Shown: in pieces, positions 31,166 to 33,558 of the stretch
Numbering within the stretch: position 1 is the first letter of the stretch
Layout of the letters: each line of letters begins with the position of its first letter
IMG/VR virus record: IMGVR_UViG_3300030107_001023
Coordinates: 1-33,558 of that record
DNA from: a virus
Strand: one strand, 5' to 3'
Length of the DNA: 33,558 nucleotides
The notes under the pieces: model-generated
Databases searched by the model: none
The model's input: the letters and a program-made list of their open reading frames with translations, nothing else
What the model was told of the DNA's origin: nothing
Program-made: the position numbers and the translations under genes

Positions 31166-31430
31166 TATCAGACACCTCCTCCTTACAAACATTACAAGTC
31201 ATTACTATCGTTGGTTGTTCCCCTATTAAAAGCGAGCCACAATCAGGACAAGATAGAGTAGAGTTCTCCAGTTCAAAACACTTTAGACATAAAGTTCCTT
31301 CGTCTGTGTTGATCACATAAAAGTCCTCAACATCTGTAGTTTTTTCTGAATACTCATCTCCACAATGAACACAAGTCCAACCATCAGGATAGGCATGAAC
31401 AGCTTCTTCTTTAAATAATACTTTACTCAT
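31158..31430 (-). CDS. Double zinc-ribbon protein (90 aa)
   Basis: 90 residues with eight Cys in four C-x-x-C knuckles: C20/C23 (CVHC), C48/C51 (CLKC), C61/C64 (CPDC) and C79/C82 (CNVC). The spacing supports two zinc ribbons (first pair with second, third with fourth). Small zinc-ribbon proteins in phages often bind nucleic acid or host polymerase; no specific family is claimed. The gene starts in ATGAGTAA shared with the upstream stop and ends in EEVSDNE encoded by the junction repeat. Confidence 0.7.
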   Translation of the reverse strand: MSKVLFKEEAVHAYPDGWTCVHCGDEYSEKTTDVEDFYVINTDEGTLCLKCFELENSTLSCPDCGSLLIGEQPTIVMTCNVCKEEVSDNE

Positions 31431-31581
31431 CAGACACCTCCTCCTCTAAAAAGTTTTCTATTATTGTTAGTTGATCTTGAATATGCTCGACATCTTTTTG
31501 TAGTTCCTCTCCATACACAGCATCAAATAAACAGGCAACAGATATACTTGCTTCTTCAACTGCTTCTTTTACTTTACTCAT
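31423..31581 (-). CDS. Small hypothetical protein (52 aa)
   Basis: 52 residues, acidic, beginning MSKVKEAVEEASISVACLF and ending LEEEVSDE. The end is encoded by the junction repeat that also supplies the ribosome site (GGAGGAGG) for the zinc-ribbon gene. Start and stop overlap neighbours by 8 bases each (ATGAGTAA). The function is unknown. Confidence 0.6.
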   Translation of the reverse strand: MSKVKEAVEEASISVACLFDAVYGEELQKDVEHIQDQLTIIENFLEEEVSDE

Positions 31582-31777
31582 CACTAGACACCTCCTCTAA
31601 ATCATCAGGGTTAGAAATACACTCCCAATCACCTCCATTAGCATCAACTTCGTCAGTAGTGCCACCACCACTTAAAAAGATATCAACTGCTTCTTCATAA
31701 CTGTTAGCTATAACCTCTGTTTCTTCTGTTATTGTTAATGTATTACTAAATATGTATTCTTTGTTTCTCTTACTCAT
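31574..31777 (-). CDS. Small acidic hypothetical protein (67 aa)
   Basis: 67 residues from ATG 31777, which overlaps the upstream stop in ATGAGTAA and has AAGGTGAAG before it; longer frames upstream ignore this site. The sequence shows TLTITEETEVIANSYEEAVD followed by a Gly-rich acidic C-terminus ending LEEVSSDE. The strand-then-'A-SYEEA' pattern resembles other short phage proteins. Function unknown. Confidence 0.6.
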   Translation of the reverse strand: MSKRNKEYIFSNTLTITEETEVIANSYEEAVDIFLSGGGTTDEVDANGGDWECISNPDDLEEVSSDE

Positions 31778-31976
31778 CATCTTCACCTTGTTTCCAAGCT
31801 TCTTGCCTAAGTTTAAAAGCATCTGTTTCTGCTTTATCTGTATTTATAAATTTAGAAAGGCTTGTATCCCCCGCTACCCTAACCCATATTTCACGCCTAC
31901 TTAAAAGTTCAAGTAAATCACATACAGTTTCTACCACTAAAACATCACTATTTTGTTTATCAACAGTTATGCTCAT
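31770..31976 (-). CDS. Small hypothetical protein (68 aa)
   Basis: 68 residues from ATG 31976, overlapping the upstream TGA in TGATG; an in-frame TTG just before is rejected. A beta/helix start (VDKQNSDVLVVETVCDLLEL) is followed by RREIWVRVAGD and an acidic end (KQGEDDE). No motif. The ribosome site GGGGGTG is a decayed copy of the junction repeat. Confidence 0.6.
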   Translation of the reverse strand: MSITVDKQNSDVLVVETVCDLLELLSRREIWVRVAGDTSLSKFINTDKAETDAFKLRQEAWKQGEDDE

Positions 31977-32275
31977 CAAACACCCCCTTTATTATCTAAC
32001 TTCATTAAAAGTTCAGCTATATAAACAGCTAAATCATAATCACTTTCTAATGCTTCCATAGTTTCTTCTGCATCTTGCATATAGTTTCGAGACTGATTAT
32101 TGTTTTCATCAGACACCTCCTCAACATGATCTATATCGATTTCACCCATAATAATCTCAACATCTTTTTGATTAAAAGGATTTTCTCTTATTCTTTTCTT
32201 AGCTTCTTCTTTGTCTTTAGCTTCTACTATTCCTGAATAAGTAGTTATATCTTTATATTCAATTCTAAACTTCAT
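31976..32275 (-). CDS. Hypothetical protein, apparent fusion of two small genes
   Basis: 99 residues; GGAGAAAG precedes ATG 32275. The first part (about 1-57, KFRIEYKDITTYSGIVEAKD to HVEEVSDE) has the size and EEVSDE end of a separate gene. The second part (about 58-99, ending AVYIAELLMKLDNKGGV) looks like another. The join falls exactly on a copy of the junction repeat (32109-32122) that elsewhere ends one gene and starts the next. Here the stop is lost, so the two read as one frame. Confidence 0.6.
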   Translation of the reverse strand: MKFRIEYKDITTYSGIVEAKDKEEAKKRIRENPFNQKDVEIIMGEIDIDHVEEVSDENNNQSRNYMQDAEETMEALESDYDLAVYIAELLMKLDNKGGV

Positions 32276-32286
32276 ACTCTTTCTCC

Positions 32287-32475
32287 CTATTTATTATAAA
32301 CATTAATTAAACTTACTACAATGATACACAATCCTATCACACCTGTCAAGCTACTGAAGATTGGATCATCATAAAAGTAATACCATACAATTCCATTTGC
32401 AATGGTATACCAACCTATAAAATTGATAAGTAAAAAGCTTATCACTTTATCTATTTTTATTTTATGTATAGACAT
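32287..32475 (-). CDS. Small two-span membrane protein (62 aa)
   Basis: 62 residues from ATG 32475, with GGAGGAG 7 bases upstream. Two hydrophobic spans (VISFLLINFIGWYTIANGIV and LTGVIGLCIIVVSLINVY) are separated by a short acidic loop (DDP). A Lys-rich start suggests both ends inside the cell. Small membrane proteins in early phage blocks can act in superinfection exclusion or inner-membrane remodelling; there is no direct evidence. Confidence 0.6.
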   Translation of the reverse strand: MSIHKIKIDKVISFLLINFIGWYTIANGIVWYYFYDDPIFSSLTGVIGLCIIVVSLINVYNK

Positions 32476-32690
32476 TTTTCGCTCCTCCATCCTGCATATT
32501 TAGCATCTAATAATTTATCGAATACTGTATTGACAGGTTTATTTCCTTTTCTTAAAAAATCTAAAGGCTTTATTTTTTTACCTGTTATTATATCATTTGA
32601 AGCATACGCTCCGTTTAATGTTTCTGAATCATATAATGCCCATAATAATTCTTGTGCTTCATCTTTTGTAAGTTCCATTTTTATTTTCAT
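32457..32690 (-). CDS. Small hypothetical protein (77 aa)
   Basis: 77 residues. AGGAGA lies 6 bases before ATG 32690, which overlaps the upstream stop (ATGA). Residues ELTKDEAQELLWALYDSETL form a helix typical of short phage proteins. KPLDFLRKGNKPVNTVFDKL and a C-terminal W-R-x-E segment follow. Function unknown. The membrane protein gene starts within its last 19 bases. Confidence 0.6.
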   Translation of the reverse strand: MKIKMELTKDEAQELLWALYDSETLNGAYASNDIITGKKIKPLDFLRKGNKPVNTVFDKLLDAKYAGWRSEKCLYIK

Positions 32691-32830
32691 TTATACTCTC
32701 CTAATAATTCGTCTGTTCTTTGTTCGATAAATTGCCAACGATCAATCTTACTGTCGTGTTTAAACTTGCTTGAATCTTTGATGGCTTGTTTGAGTGCTGA
32801 CAATCTTTTTTTTCTTTTTAGTTTTTTCAT
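32687..32830 (-). CDS. Small very basic protein (47 aa)
   Basis: 47 residues, strongly basic at the start (KKLKRKKRLSALKQAIKDSS), with a Trp-containing helix after it. GAAAGGAT precedes the ATG and its stop overlaps the next start (ATGA). The repeated 23-base motif at 32846-32868 lies just upstream. Nucleic acid binding is plausible from charge alone. Confidence 0.55.
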   Translation of the reverse strand: MKKLKRKKRLSALKQAIKDSSKFKHDSKIDRWQFIEQRTDELLGEYK

Positions 32831-32845
32831 ATTGTGTAAATCCTT

Positions 32846-32868
32846 TCATAGTTTCAGTCAATAGTCAA
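32846..32868 (-). promoter_or_regulatory. Second copy of the TTGACT...TATGA motif
   Basis: On the minus strand TTGACT (32868-32863), 12 bases, then TATGA (32850-32846). It shares 19 of 23 bases with 30028-30006. It is 16 bases before a small gene start and after a gene-free stretch (32869-32961), consistent with a promoter or operator for the downstream genes. A second TTGACT at 32861-32856 is nested in it. Confidence 0.45.
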
Positions 32869-32961
32869 TAGTTAAATTGTAAGCCATTGATTTATAAAGA
32901 TATTTATTTTACTTTACCTGTCATAATCATATATAACTTGCGCATTCTATCGTTATAACTT

Positions 32962-33042
32962 TTAGTTATATGTTGCTAGTATTCCTAATATTCCTATTAC
33001 AAATGCTATCGCTATTGCTATTATAAATGCTGTTTCTGCCAT
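32962..33042 (-). CDS. 26-residue single-span membrane peptide
   Basis: A 26-codon frame starts MAETAFIIAIAIAFV and is hydrophobic to the end. AAGGAG lies 7 bases before the ATG, and the gene begins 1 base after the previous stop. The strong ribosome site and full-length membrane helix support a real micro-gene. The function is unknown; it could be a membrane regulator of lysis or of a host protein. Confidence 0.5.
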   Translation of the reverse strand: MAETAFIIAIAIAFVIGILGILATYN

Positions 33043-33043
33043 C

Positions 33044-33205
33044 TTATCTACTCCTTCTATATTGTTTAGTTTCTTTTATTCTCATATAGTTTTTTTGTGG
33101 GTTGTTGGTGTAGTTTCTTCGTGGTCTTTCTTGTATCGATCTAAAGCCACTTGACTGATTACCATATCCCAACATCATTAATATCTCTTTTTCTATTGGT
33201 GTCAT
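33044..33205 (-). CDS. Small basic hypothetical protein (53 aa)
   Basis: 53 residues. A short acidic helix (TPIEKEILMMLGYG) leads to an Arg/Asn/Gln/Tyr-rich basic tail (FRSIQERPRRNYTNN). AGAGGAGGT is 4-5 bases before the ATG, which directly follows the previous stop (TAAATG). Its 3' end carries the AAGGAG of the membrane peptide gene. Function unknown. Confidence 0.55.
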   Translation of the reverse strand: MTPIEKEILMMLGYGNQSSGFRSIQERPRRNYTNNPQKNYMRIKETKQYRRSR

Positions 33206-33484
33206 TTATACCTCCTCTAATAGTTTGTTAAATGTTTCGCTGTCTACTCTGATAGAATGATCCCTGTTGATCCAGTTTAAGTGCTTTCCTGTCGTATTAC
33301 CCCAGTAATTCTCCATGATAACAAGCCCTGTATTTCGACTTCTGAAGGCTACTAAAGTATCATAGCTAAAATAATAGTCATTATTATAGTTATCTGTGAA
33401 GCCTTGAGTATGTCCTCCATAGTTGCTACTTGAGTAGTTGCCATAGTTCCATTTTTTAACGATGTTATTTTTGATTTGATTCAT
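33206..33484 (-). CDS. Conserved small phage protein (DUF8033-like)
   Basis: 92 residues. The pattern NYSSSNYGGHTQ, then YYFSYDTLVAFRS, a middle with GLVIMENYWGNTTGKHLNW and a C-terminal RVDSETFNKLL occurs in many phage proteins of unknown function, grouped as DUF8033 to my recollection. AAAGGAA precedes ATG 33484. It is the first gene of the visible minus-strand series. The 74 bases to its right hold no gene that can be called. Confidence 0.75.
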   Translation of the reverse strand: MNQIKNNIVKKWNYGNYSSSNYGGHTQGFTDNYNNDYYFSYDTLVAFRSRNTGLVIMENYWGNTTGKHLNWINRDHSIRVDSETFNKLLEEV

Positions 33485-33558
33485 TTTTATATTCCTTTTT
33501 TTTAAGCTTGCCCAGAGCGATTCGAGACTGTATCAGATGCGAAGGATCATATTTGGAA

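Larger units (their letters stand above)
31168..32122 (-). repeat. Recurring gene-junction repeat carrying a ribosome site
   Basis: On the minus strand GGAGGTGTCTGA (often GAGGAGGTGTCTGATGA) occurs at 31182-31168, 31444-31430, in variant form with TAG inserted at 31597-31581, and at 32122-32109; a decayed copy is at 31987-31976. Each copy encodes EEVSD at the end of one frame and supplies the ribosome site for the next. Two copies extend into ATGAGTAAAGTA, so downstream proteins start MSKV. Confidence 0.75.

Noticed and set aside
33490-33558. TTCGA-containing segment at the right edge resembling a tRNA T-arm
   Set aside because: No acceptor, D-arm or anticodon arm can be built from the visible bases, and no CCA-compatible end is seen.
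1-33558. CRISPR arrays, insertion sequences, integrase attachment sites
   Set aside because: No regularly spaced repeat-spacer series, transposase or integrase gene was found. The only repeat arrays are coding repeats and the junction repeat.

Overview
The window looks like part of the genome of an uncultured, AT-rich, probably marine, podovirus-like phage with a T7-type replication module. The left edge cuts into a virion gene. No terminase, portal, capsid, integrase or phage RNA polymerase gene is visible, so the rest of the genome lies outside or was not assembled. The host cannot be named. Several textbook sigma-70-type promoters, a ROSE-like RNA element and Csg-type secretion genes point to a Gram-negative, probably proteobacterial, host whose own RNA polymerase transcribes the phage.

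Layout. (1) Positions 3-11171, plus strand: five large late genes for virion or ejection proteins. They include a collagen-like, Gln-rich protein and a 1565-residue protein with a C-terminal T4-type lysozyme domain. (2) 11188-13638, plus: a consensus promoter followed by small membrane proteins (holin candidates) and an Hsp20 chaperone gene whose leader can fold into a ROSE-type RNA thermometer. (3) 13610-19136, plus: a translationally coupled cassette of CsgF, CsgG, a curlin-repeat protein, a secreted FecR-domain protein with a curlin-like tail, a second curlin-repeat protein and a CHASE2-adenylate cyclase. (4) 19117-29049, minus, convergent with the cassette: nucleotide and DNA metabolism. 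In transcription order this is ssDNA-binding protein, primase-helicase, DNA polymerase, GIY-YIG-like nuclease, PD-(D/E)XK exonuclease, two small unknowns, endonuclease I, hotdog thioesterase, DUF3310 and class II ribonucleotide reductase. (5) 29046-33484, minus: about twenty small, overlapping, probably early genes. Several fall below 60 codons and were found by reading the strand directly.

How it fits together. The minus-strand genes look like takeover, nucleotide supply and replication functions, and the plus-strand genes like assembly, lysis and surface functions. The notable part is the curli-like cassette. The outer-membrane secretion channel (CsgG), its surface partner (CsgF), two candidate fibre subunits and a FecR protein that may anchor or nucleate them sit together with a membrane cyclase predicted to make cAMP. 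The phage may thus put amyloid-like fibres on the infected cell and change its second-messenger state. No CsgE, CsgD or canonical CsgB was recognised. These functional ideas are inference; the family assignments of CsgF, CsgG, FecR, Hsp20 and the cyclase rest on motifs read in the sequence.

All base composition statements are by eye. No database search or folding program was run.
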